From Gnetum montanum (lineage: Eukaryota > Streptophyta > Gnetopsida > Gnetales > Gnetaceae), in NCBI GenBank assembly GCA_015680685.1, contig MNCI01026504.1, positions 214,216 through 253,436 on the forward strand: DNA of 39,221 nucleotides. The letters are read 5' to 3'. Made by a program: the position numbers and the translations under genes. Under the pieces are notes generated by a model, which saw nothing but the letters and a program-made list of their open reading frames with translations, was not told the DNA's origin and made no database searches. Shown here piece after piece: positions 1 to 10,129 of the stretch. Numbering within the stretch: the stretch's first letter is position 1; each line of letters begins with the position of its first letter.

Positions 1-223
1 TTTTTCAAAAAACCCATCCTAAGGAAAAATAAGATATAGAACTCTTGTTCTTTGTCCAGAAGGCATAAAAAATTGGGTTTTTAAATCTTGTTCTTCGTCC
101 AGAATTCGTGAAATTTTTTGCTCAAAGAACTTTTTACTTGTAAACTAATAAGATTCTATTGGCCAATTTATATATATATATTATAAATATATAACTAAGC
201 TAGTGATCGCCAATCATCTTCTA

Positions 224-672
224 CTGCAGGGATAATTTAAACATAACAGATAAAAATATTATAAGACCATGGAATGCTTTATTGAATGATCATAAACATG
301 TTGTAATACAGCAGAAATGATCAATGTACAAACTTGCATAATTGAAAATGTATAGTTACAAATGATCTGACATTCAAAATGGTAAAGATTAGTTGACAAA
401 AAAGAATGAGATCATTCTTCATTTGATTTAATGCGTTGCTCTTCATCCAATCTACTTTCAAGGTGCAAAGCCTTACCAGTCGTATGCTGCAGTGATGATT
501 TAAACATAACAGATAAAAATAATATAAGACCATGTAATGTTTTATTGAATGATTATAAACATGTTGTAATATAGTAGAAATGATCAATGTACAAACTTGC
601 GTAATTGAAAATGTATAGTTACAAATGTTCTAACATTCAAATTGGTAAAAATTAGTTGACAAAAAAGAATGA
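224..672. repeat. Direct repeat of ~186 bp, period 263
   Basis: Copies at 224-409 and 487-672 start with CTGCAG and share ATTTAAACATAACAGATAAA through TAGTTGACAAAAAAGAATGA. They differ at scattered bases. The second copy ends exactly where the GC-rich block at 673 begins. Confidence 0.88.
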
Positions 673-1350
673 TTCCACTGGTGGCGTGGTCCCAGGTTGA
701 TGTTGCCGAGTTCTTCTAGGGCTCCATCCCCCGGACAGCCAGCGGCCACATCTGAGGGACAGCTGAAAGTTGCACGCGGAGCAGGTTGGCCCAGGCCTGC
801 GGAGGGATCTGCCGACTGAGGACGTCGGCCCCACAGAACAGACGATGGGGCAGCCATCTGGTGCCAGGGGGCCGTAGCAGGTTGCTAAGGGAACGCTCTC
901 TGAGACACTGACCTTGCCCTCGCAATCGTACAGCCAAACGCTACAATGGATCGAGAACGTTATCAGAGACCACATAATAGGTATTGCCTAGATAATTAAA
1001 GAAAATTGTCGTCACTTAGCTGTTGGCCCAAGCGAGTAGTACCCAGGCCTCCAAACCCCCAAGGAGAGTCAGGGCCCTAACCACGAACACCCCAAAAGGC
1101 CCTATCATGGGGGTGGGGGGACAGCTCTCCCCCTGGGACATGCCTAACCTGGTCGAAACTACTATTTAAGGAATTGGGGATTAGACATATCACCCGCTAA
1201 CAAGGATGCCCTGAGGCAGTTGGGACTTGCAGGGTCCCTGGGGTTTGGGCACGCTGTCGATGAGTTGACAGCACGCCCAAACCCGAGGGACCCCACAAGT
1301 AGAAACTTATTTTTAAAGTCTAGCCATGAGTTGATAGAGGCATTAGGGAC
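673..1350. mobile_element. GC-rich inserted block of unknown repeat type
   Basis: Base composition jumps abruptly at 673, immediately after a repeat copy ends, and returns to AT-rich by about 1350. Several short overlapping frames exist on the minus strand (up to about 107 codons). None shows a family motif I recognise, and high GC alone explains them. The block contains a 34-bp hairpin at 1225-1300. It is probably a transposon fragment. Confidence 0.45.
1225..1300 (-). repeat. 34-bp inverted repeat with 8-base loop
   Basis: Arms 1225-1258 and 1267-1300 pair with five mismatches in DNA. Read as minus-strand RNA, four of the five become G-U pairs, leaving one true mismatch. Confidence 0.85.
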
Positions 1351-2312
1351 CATTAAAAATCATTAAGTGGCTTTACTTTTGAAAGTTATTACAAAGACCC
1401 TACACACCATGTCGTTTTCAATAATGTTATGAATGCTTAAATAAATTTAACAGATAAATAATAGTCCAAAATAACTTTGGCAGAGAAACAATTATTCATT
1501 TTAAAATTTCAACAAGGAGATTTGTGCGTTAATGAAGTATGAAATGAAAAGTATGAAGTTAACTGACAACTTGAATGAAGATTAACCAAAGTTCTAAAGA
1601 AACACAGGCTCTATGTTTAAACCACACAAGAGAGACCAAAGTTGAGTAATAGAAATTTAAAATAGTAGAATAAAACAAAGACTTACCTCAGAAATAAGTA
1701 CAAATAGAATAATTTTTGGTGCAGCCTTGTCCTTGTCCGCTCATGCCTGCAAGAAGCACACCTCCTCAAGTCTGCACCTTTGACTCCTAGATCTGTCCAC
1801 AATTGCTCTCCAAATTCTTTCCTAAAATGCCTCAAAGATTTGTTTTGCTACAAAATTTTAGAAAGGGTTCTTTGGGTTTCCACTGATCCTACATACAAAA
1901 TTGGAAAGGTGAAAGCCAAACTATAGAGAATGACAAAATAGAAAATATTAAAACGTTTTCGTTATCATGCACTGGATGTAACTATCCTTTAAGGGACTTG
2001 GAACAGAGGAACAGAGGCAGTTTATTAGATACTTCACTAATGAAACTATGACTATGAATGGAAAAATGCAACAAAACAACAATTAAAATATTAGGACCAC
2101 CAAAACAAATGAGGACTATTATCAAGCGGCATTATTGAGGAGCAATGAAAGCAAAGAAAAAATAACAAAACAAAGGTCCACGCAGCACCTAGCATGCAGC
2201 CATCATTTGAGGCCAACGCAGGTCCTGGAATGGACCACACAGAACCACATCAAGCCGTGCTCTGCTACCAACTGCCGTCACCTACAGCAAGAGCACCACC
2301 TTTCCTATTCTA

Positions 2313-2474
2313 ACTGTCTGCGCTTTTTATGGTAGTGACCTTTGCGTTAGTGTTGCCACCCATCATCTTGCCATTGCGCAGCAACAAACCTTCAGCACTG
2401 TTGCCCGCTATCGCATTGTTGTAGGCCCCGTAATAGCAAATCTCCGCCGCCACGCTCCGTTCATGCTCAATCTG
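2313..2474 (-). other. Short unassigned open stretch in a moderately GC-rich block
   Basis: Fifty-four codons on the minus strand lie between two TAG stops and include ERSVAAEICYYGAYNNAIAG and LLLRNGKMMGGNTNAKV. The composition looks protein-like, but I recognise no family and saw no splice context. It could be a decayed exon or transposon piece. The rest of 1351-2640 shows nothing I can support. Confidence 0.2.
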
Positions 2475-2956
2475 CTAGAACCCGCAGGACAGAAAATGAA
2501 AAATGAAAACGCAGACCTTCTTCCCCCTCAAAGCATGAATCAAATAATTCCTCTCATTCGTCCATGGATTTATGACCTGGACTTGTAGGCCAGTAGCAGC
2601 ACTGAACAATCAAACAAAATATGGCCAAGTCTCAATCAGTCAGAGTCAGGGCCAGCACCTTCGAAACGGGGTTTCTGCCTCCCCTCCCTCTACTATTCTC
2701 GATCTTTAAAATTGCAGGTGATAATTGATGTTCATTCTGGCACCCAGCTGGTCCTCAGTCTTTTGATTCCACCTGCTCCATTGATGACCACTTGGTCCAT
2801 CTGCTCCTCCATTGATGACCACCTATTCCATTGACAAAGCAACAAAAATGACACAAGTGGTTCTCCACCACTGGCGCGTCCAAGGTGGGCAAGTGAGGCA
2901 CAGGGCCAAGTGTGCGGGCTTTCATTTGAATTTAATTTTCTGGGTGCAGCCTCTGG

Positions 2957-3081
2957 TTTAAACTTCTCTTATGAGGCACTCAATGTTGATTTAGAATATT
3001 GATTTCGTAGATGGTCTGCTTTAAACTTCTCTTATGAGGCACTCGATGTTGATTTAGAATATTGATTTCGTAGATGGTCTG
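2957..3081. repeat. 63-bp tandem duplication
   Basis: TTTAAACTTCTCTTATGAGG to ...GTAGATGGTCTG occurs at 2957 and 3020, differing at one base (CAATG/CGATG). Confidence 0.92.
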
Positions 3082-3340
3082 ATCTCTTCTTGTGTGCCGA
3101 CGTTTTTTTTTAAGATCTTAAATCTTGTCGTCATCATGTCATGTCGGTGGAGTCAGAAATCCGGGGGAGCAGAGCTTCTAAGCGAATTCCAGAACAACAT
3201 CAGAGGTGTAGGGCCGAGGGCTTGGTTGAAGCCATAGCGTGCAAGTGCATGGGAAATTGCAGAAGCTTCAGCACATCAAAGCAAAGGCATAATTTATAAA
3301 TAGAGAAGTATTCAATGGACGCAACCTTTAACCTTTCGTC

Positions 3341-3570
3341 AGTGTTATGCACAAAGTTGCGTTATCGAAATGGCCTGTCTAGAATTTTAGTTACACATCA
3401 GCGTTATGCACAAAGTTGCGTTACCACAATGGCCTGTCTCAAATTTTAGTTACACGTGAACGTTGTGCACAAAGTTACCTTACTGAAATGGGCCGTGGAA
3501 AAGTCAACGTTGGTCAGGGTTACGCACAAAAAATTAGCGTTACCGATGTTAATGGCCTATCGCCCAAATA
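3341..3570. repeat. 59-bp minisatellite, about 3.7 copies
   Basis: The core GTTATGCACAAAGTTGCGTT followed by AATGGCCTGTCT recurs from 3341, 3400, 3459 and, degenerate, 3516. Periods are 59, 59 and 57. Divergence rises along the array. Confidence 0.85.
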
Positions 3571-4550
3571 AAGACAAGGAGAAAACTCTCTCTAAAGATA
3601 AAAAATGCATTAGTTAGAAATAAAGAACAAATAGCAACAAAAGATGAAAGCTTTCCATCCTTGAGCCTCTAAAACAAAGAGAAATTAATACTATAAAAAA
3701 ATTAATTGTTCAGCTTTCACAAGTATCTTTTTTGCTTAAAGTTGTAGCTAAAATGTGACATCTTTGAGACTCTGGTATTTGACTCCTAAAGAAAGTTCAA
3801 AATTATGTTTTTGTTGCTAAGAAATGACTACACACCAAAGATTCCAAGTAGAGAAAAAACTAAGGATTTGAAGACATTTTTAAGTACAAAGAAAGGAAGT
3901 AAAAAAAGCAGGTTGATCACCAAGAGTGACTTCATTGCTTGGTTGAAACTTGTTATAAATTTTGGATGTCAATTTCCAGGAAGACCTTAATAAATAAGAC
4001 ATCATTAAAAATATGAATTTTAGGAAATGTAGGGGCTCTCCAAATATATTTCATTTTCCTCATCCAAAAGTGTGATGATAATTACATTTTCTAGGTCTTA
4101 TTATTATGAATATAATCATTCTTTGTAATAATTTTGTAAGAAACTTTCAAATTAAAAGAAAAAATAAATTTGTCATCCTTCCAAAAAATATCTAGAAAAG
4201 CCTCATAAAAATGATTTTCAATTTTAAATAACTTATCAATATTAAAAATTAAACTTGCAAAAAAAAATTCTCTTTTTATGCAAACCATGGAGGATATAAG
4301 CTTCATTCCAAATGATCCATCTATCATGCATATGTAGACAAGAAACTGCAGTGATACCAAATTTGCTCCAAGTGGTACACAATCTAAATACATTAGTAGT
4401 TCAATTTCCTTCATTAAAAGGAAGCCACCATGGGCTATATAATGTCTCATTCCTTGTTAAGAGAGAAATTGTATATTAATCATGAAATTAACCTTCAAAA
4501 GAAAGGATGCCTCATTATGAAGAGTTGTAACTATTCATAGTACCTTGGGG
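3571..4550. other. AT-rich interval without a supportable gene
   Basis: Short frames exist at 3805-3990 (+, Lys/Ser-rich) and 4091-4450 (-, 119 codons, Phe/Ile/Lys-rich). Their composition is what AT-rich DNA gives, and I see no motif. I make no gene call here. Confidence 0.5.
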
Positions 4551-4554
4551 ATGA

Positions 4555-4810
4555 GTTTAACCTATTTAAGGCTAGGTTTAGAGGTTGTATTAGCATAGAG
4601 TTATAGAGTCGAATTGGCAAGTGACAAGAGCCAGGTGAAGTGAAACAAGAAGGAACTTATCACCCCCTTGGTATGATGGTCTAACCGTGGTGGAAGAGTT
4701 GGATTACTTCTAAGGTCCTAAGTGTCATTGGAAAATAACCCTAGGCTCTTAATAATGTATCCAAAAATTTCATTAATAAAGTTTCTATTGCTTATTTTTC
4801 TTTCAATTCC
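4555..4810 (+). repeat. Dispersed repeat family X, copy 1
   Basis: This shares with 17720-17960 the ordered blocks CAGGTGAAGTGAAACAA, a 'CACC..CTTTGG..' region, TTACTTCTAAGG / TTGCCTCTAAGG, AACAACCCTAGG-like and TTAATAAAGTTT near the end. A TATTTAAGG near the start and AATAAAG near the end suggest an LTR (promoter to polyadenylation). Confidence 0.6.
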
Positions 4811-5930
4811 ATGTTCCTACATCATTATTCTACAAGTTAAACAAGTAATCTGAATTATTTTAATGCAATACAATGATTTTATGCAACAAATGATCATATT
4901 CATCAACATCTAGGAACAAGATGTTATAGGCTAATTTTCTTAAGCATATCTTCTAAAATTTTAATATGATTGTAATTCTAATATTTTCTAAGCTTGCACT
5001 ATATCTTTTAAATTTGTTTAAGAATTGAAGAACTAGGGGAAAAATTTACTAACTATTAAAGCATTTACTTAATAACTAAAACTTTATCAGCATGGGTGAA
5101 CTTTTTTATTTTTCCATTTAATAAGCTTCTCTTCAATTTTATCACCCACTTAATACCACAAACAATAAGTTAGGCTCAAAAGAAAAAGTTATCCCCAAAT
5201 TTTAAAGACAAAAATTTTTTTTTTAACATTTTCCAAGGCTTAAGAACAATCCACTCATTAATATTGCCATTACAATAGATAGGAGATTTTTGCTAATTGA
5301 TCCAAGAGCCAAATAACATGTGGTAATCCTTCACTCTTGCTAAAAGAGTATTGATATGTTGTAAAGAATTGTTGATCATAAAAAAAGAATAATCTTCAAA
5401 ATACATAAGCAATTGTGTACCTTGATCATCAATTGAAATTTCCACAAGCAATAAAGATTTGAAAAAATCGTGGACATGCAAAACATTAATTCCACAATGT
5501 TTAAGGATAGCATGAATCACTGGTATAAAGCCCTTATTTGGGTGAATAAACCCAATAGTTTGCAGAAATATATATTGTGAAGTGATATCTTTTGATAGGG
5601 ATTCATATAAATCATCAAGTAAAACAAAATCAAAAGCTTCAGAATTCTTCAGTCTCTATAGTCTAAGAGACATTAGTATTTTCCATCTTCAGATTAATGC
5701 TCATTAAAAAAAATTATTGTAATAACTCTACAAAAAACCCTCAAGATTGACAAATCACTAAGAGAATTCGTCATGCACTAAATATGATCAATCAAAAGAG
5801 ATTAATAATTTTGTAATATTACAAAGAAAATATTTAGAATGCTGGAATGCAAAGTTATGTATTTTTTAAAAATAATATAAAAGGAATTTTGAAACTATTT
5901 TGTTTGATAAATTCAAGAGGAATTCAATTG
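4811..5930. other. AT-rich interval, nothing recognised
   Basis: I saw no motif-bearing frame, no tRNA and no clear repeat here. A 75-codon minus-strand frame at 5293-5520 has no recognisable signature. Confidence 0.5.
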
Positions 5931-6600
5931 TGTCTTGTATGGTTTAGTCCAAGATGAGGTGCATGATCATGATATTATTCAACATTTAATAAAATTAATT
6001 TAAAATAGGAATTAACTTATTAATTAATCAACTTAACAAAAAAGTAAATCCTAAGGTGGCCTAAAGCAATGAGTTTTTTATTCCAAATTTTTCATACAAA
6101 TCCTAAACTTAGGTACCTATTACTAGGATTACCAAGTATTATGCTACTAAGTGAACCAAGCAATAGCACTGCTAAGATTACCAAGTGAATACACATTTAC
6201 ACTTGAAACTAGTCATGCTTATTTTCCAATAATTATGTGCAGAGAAATGTAAATTATTAAGCTAAATTACAATGAAAGTAAATACAAAGAAGTAAATCTA
6301 TTATAAGTCAAAGTGCTAAAATAGAATGGAATCAATCTTGATCTTTATTATTATAAGAATTGAGAAAATAAAGTAAAAGAGTTTGGCTACAATATGACTA
6401 AATATTGCCATAAATATGATAGGTGAATCATATTTATAAGCATTTATTGCAACAACATCACATCATAGGCTATGGTGCTACATCTATGACAATGCATTTG
6501 TGATGTTGTAGGAAACTACAAAAATATTTTATTGTTCATCAAGGACAATGTTGTAATAGTATCTAAGATGAGAAAAATGAAAAGTTGGCACAACAAGTAA
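5930..6600 (+). repeat. LTR-like repeat family R, copy 1
   Basis: This copy shares ordered blocks with 36010-37000 and 37209-38100. The blocks are AGGATTACCAAGT, a long A-rich stretch with GTCAAAGTGCTAAAATAGAATG-like sequence, and GCCATAAATATGATAGGTGA before a TATA-like ATATTTATAAGCATTTATT. It contains a small inverted repeat ACAACATCACA (6452-6462) / TGTGATGTTGT (6499-6509). Confidence 0.6.
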
Positions 6601-7024
6601 GTTGTTGTCTTTGGGTTAAAAATTTATTAACTTTTAAATGGTAAGTGATTAAAATGCCATGAATCCCTTCTAGAACTATGTAGAACATATGTCTCTATAG
6701 GTTGTTGTTACCATTTTTAGGTGGCTTTCATAACTCAGCTTAAAAGACTACAAAAAAAATATAAAGAAATTTCTACACTTGCAGTATTAATAAGTATTTT
6801 AACTATATTTCCAAGTTTCCATTAGCAATTTTTTTTTATTCTATGTTGAATTCACAATATTTTTTTCTTTTTTCAATTGCAATATAAATATTTTACTTCA
6901 TTTTGAACCAAAATTTTCAAATATAAATCCAAATGGGAAAACTTTCTACCCATTTATATTTTTTGAGACTAGGATATCCATGGATGCAAGCAAGCCTACT
7001 TTAGTACTTTACTAGTATCACAAT

Positions 7025-7240
7025 TCATGCAAGTGGAGGCAAGGGATTGAACCCAAAAGATCTTACATGAGATACAAGAGTCCTAAACACTATACTATAT
7101 TTAAGGACTATCACTCGAAGCCTCAATGTTGTACCACCAAGTGGAGTTTTGAAAGGGTAACTAGATGAATGAAAGCTTGACTTCTTTAGGTGGATATGCC
7201 TAGACTTAAACCTATGTCTTCCAACTTGAGAAACCATATT
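7025..7240 (-). repeat. tRNA-derived SINE family 2, two partial heads
   Basis: On the minus strand, TCAAGTTGGAAGACATAGGT (7210-7240) matches the head seen at 7775-7885. A second tRNA-like segment ends in a strong B-box-like GGGTTCAATCCC near 7042-7053. Confidence 0.5.
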
Positions 7241-7487
7241 TAGGATCGAAAAATCTTATTTTTATTTTTCTATACATGTAGAATTGCATTTTTACTGATC
7301 TCTACTAGTGAATAGAGAAACCAAACTTGAATTGCATGTAACTCCCATCCTAAACATTGCAAAATAAGACATCTTTTTTTCAAGAAAGAAGCGTCCAAAT
7401 CTTTGCTACATCTATGACCTAAATAACCAAAAGTATAATACAAAACATTAATAGTGAAGGATTTCAAATAATCAAATTATTAGTAAG

Positions 7488-7600
7488 ACATTGTTTGCAT
7501 GGTTAGAGCATTTGGTTTTTCATGGGTAGGTTATAGGTTCCATTCTACTAGGTATACTAATCTAACCTAGTTATATTCCTCTATAACACTTCTAATGTAT
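7488..7600 (+). repeat. tRNA-derived SINE family 1, copy E
   Basis: TGGTTAGAGCA stands for the A box. AGGTTCCATTCTACTAGG (from 7535) is the B box plus the usual CTAGTGGG-type continuation. The TATTCCTCTATAAC tail matches the other copies loosely. Confidence 0.5.
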
Positions 7601-7774
7601 CATGTTAGCTATATATTATGAAGTAATAAAATAATGACATTAATGCTTTTAACCCAAAAAAATCAAAAAAGTAGAAAGAAAGAAAAAAACCATAGTGATG
7701 TCCTCCTCCCACCTTTGCAACATTAACAATGGTTCACAAGTACTCATATATATACAATGCTCATCTCGCTAAGC

Positions 7775-7885
7775 AATCTAGGAAGGTTGGTAGATGAGTG
7801 AAAGCCTAACCTCTTTGAGTTATTATGTCACGGCTCGAACCTAGGTCTTTAGCTTGAGAAACAAGGACCTTACCATTGCTTTGAA
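7775..7885 (-). repeat. tRNA-derived SINE family 2
   Basis: On the minus strand, AATGGTAAGGTCCTTGTTTC is followed by TCAAGCTAAAGACCTAGGTTCGAGCC. That gives a perfect Pol III B-box-like GGTTCGAGCC. It shares AAGAGGTTAGGCTTT with 17465-17590. Confidence 0.62.
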
Positions 7886-7899
7886 TGACAATCTTGGGA

Positions 7900-9400
7900 G
7901 GGTTTCTTCAAATGCAAGAAACAATATAAAAAAAATTTTCATAAAAATCCAATAGAATTGCAACAAAAACAATTTTTAACCACCGACACTAGTATTTTCA
8001 ATTAATTAGTCTCTAACATCTATCATGAATACAATTACAATGTCTTTCTATAATTCATGTAAAAGATAAAAAATAAAATAATAGTTTCAATATCTTTAGG
8101 CTGCAAGGACAACTGTGTTAAATAAATCTAAAGAACTTATTTCAAAATTTATAACTAGCCAAAATGGATTTTAGTTTCGCTAAGCAAGTGTTACAAATTC
8201 AATAAGATCAATAAGCACCAAAATTGATCCAACAACGCATACATGAATTAATTAAGAAAATTGATTCAAATCCATTCAACAAAGCTTAGGATAATTAAGG
8301 AAGGAAATTGATTGAAACTCACACTAAAGTTTGCACTAATTAATTTAGGAAATCTATTAAAATTCATCTAACAAACCTTTGCAGATAATCAATGAAGAAA
8401 ATTAATTGAAGCTCACAACAAAACTTGACCTATCTAATGAAATTCAATCCTACTAATCCACATAAACAAAACATATGCTAAGAATTCATAGGATCTTAAG
8501 TGGATCCTTAACATTCTTAGCCCATTTATTTAAGTTTTACAGTATGGACTCCATGGGAAGTGCCAAACTTAGCTCCAATTTCAAATACCACTAAAAATAC
8601 AAATGATGAGACAACATGACCGTCATACATGGTGCATAAGTAGAACTAGATTCTTCAAAAACCATTTCACATGAGAGAAGTGTATTGTCCTTGATACATC
8701 ATTTACAAAATACCTTAGTGATTGTTATTGTTTTTCTTTATTTCTTAAGAAAATAAAAGCATATTGAGAATTCTAGTGGGTTTTCAAAAAACAATGTATT
8801 TTTTGTTTATAAGCATGATAGACTAGTCATAGTATAACATGGCATAACATGTATGTACATATACGATAACCTCCATATTGACATCCAAGAGAAAGAACCT
8901 AGTGTAGATAGCACTCTTTTATCACATAAGAGCACTTAACCAAATGCTATTAAGTCAAAGACAATCTATTTTTCTTTTAATTAAGTTTTTTTACCATGAA
9001 AATTTTTATCACATTGCTTGCCATGCAGCTACAATGTACTAATGATCAACTTTTCCATTTTACACGGTTATCATGGTAATTATAAAATGGGACAACACAA
9101 AATTCTCATAAAATCTAAATAGAACTTTATATCTTAGCTTTAGTAACCAAAGTCAAACCCACAACTTAAGATTATTTTACCCACTTGGTTTGGTGCCCTA
9201 TTTTAATAAAAATTAAGCTAAAAATCTTCTTGAAAATCTTATTAGTTTAATATTTTATCTTCCAATAATTTTTTTTTAATAATTCATAGTTTGTGAGATA
9301 TTCTCTATTTATTTAGAAGCTCATTACCTTATATGTTAGAAAGTGTGAGTTGAGTCACGATTGGAATATCATTATGTTATTATTTTTCATTTAAATATTT
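7900..9400. other. AT-rich interval, nothing recognised
   Basis: No coding motif, RNA gene or clear repeat is visible. Sequences such as AAATTGATTGAAACTCACA recur loosely around 8230-8420, suggesting an old local duplication that I cannot delimit. Confidence 0.4.
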
Positions 9401-9410
9401 TATAACAATG

Positions 9411-9515
9411 AGTTGTTAGCCTAGTGATACAGGCCTGGTAACCCCAGGTTTGATTCTACTAGGTAGTAGTGAGTTATAAACTTTTATAAATGTTAGGTTG
9501 TACCTATGTTTCACT
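9411..9515 (+). repeat. tRNA-derived SINE family 1, copy A
   Basis: TAGCCTAGTG (9417-9426) fits the Pol III A box and GGTTTGATTCT (9447-9457) the B box. Then come CTACTAGG, GAGTTATAAA and a 3' part ending GTACCTATG. This is the best-preserved head in the window. Confidence 0.65.
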
Positions 9516-10120
9516 TATTTTAAGTTCCAATGTTTTTTTCCTTATAACTAGTTGTTTTCATTATAGTTGTGAAAATTTGTTATTGGTTATTACTTTCTCT
9601 CTTTTGGGGTGTACCTATGTTTCACTTATTTTAGGTTCCAATGTGTTTTTCATTATAACTAGATGCTTTTGTTTTAACTGTTAAATTTGTTTTTGTTTAT
9701 TACTTTCTCTCTTTTTCCTTGTAGCTAAATTTTTTTATCATGCCCAGTATATCTTTAATATAATCTTTTATTTTAAAAAAAAAATTCTTACAACCCTATA
9801 AATTTTAGGGTGTACCCATATTTCACTTCTTTCAAGTTCCAGTACCCATTTAAACATTTTATAGTTTTTAACTAATTGTTTTGCTTTAATTTTTCTTTGT
9901 TTTGGTTAGTGTTTTTTATAATAGTTTTACTGATTCTTTCCAAATAATTTTTGTTATTTTGTTGTTTCCTTTTTTCCTTTTTTCCCTTATGACTAACTAC
10001 TTTTATTGTAATGTTTTTGTTTATTACTTTCTCCCTTTTTCCTTGCAACTAACTACTTTATCATACCCATTATATCTTTAAATATAATCTTTTATTTTTT
10101 AAAAAACATTTTCTTACAAC
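9494..10120. repeat. Nested tandem duplications of a T-rich unit
   Basis: TACCTATGTTTCACTTATTT recurs at 9501 and 9612 (period 111), and in altered form at 9813. A larger block, TATTACTTTCTCTCTTTTTC to ...ATAATCTTTTATTTT, at about 9697-9800 is repeated at about 10022-10120 (offset ~325). The unit is derived from the tail of the SINE at 9411. Confidence 0.7.
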
Positions 10121-10129
10121 TCCTAATGG

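Noticed and set aside
630-975. Overlapping minus-strand frames in the GC-rich block as a gene
   Set aside because: All frames are open because of high GC. No domain or splice signals were recognised.
3341-3570. CRISPR-like array because of regular spacing
   Set aside because: Units are contiguous and decay together with no unique spacers. The genome is a plant's, and no cas genes are present.
4091-4450. 119-codon minus-strand frame
   Set aside because: The longest simple frame nearby, but it has an AT-driven composition and no family signature.
9417-9457. Functional tRNA gene
   Set aside because: A and B boxes are present, but no cloverleaf can be formed; it is part of a repeated SINE.
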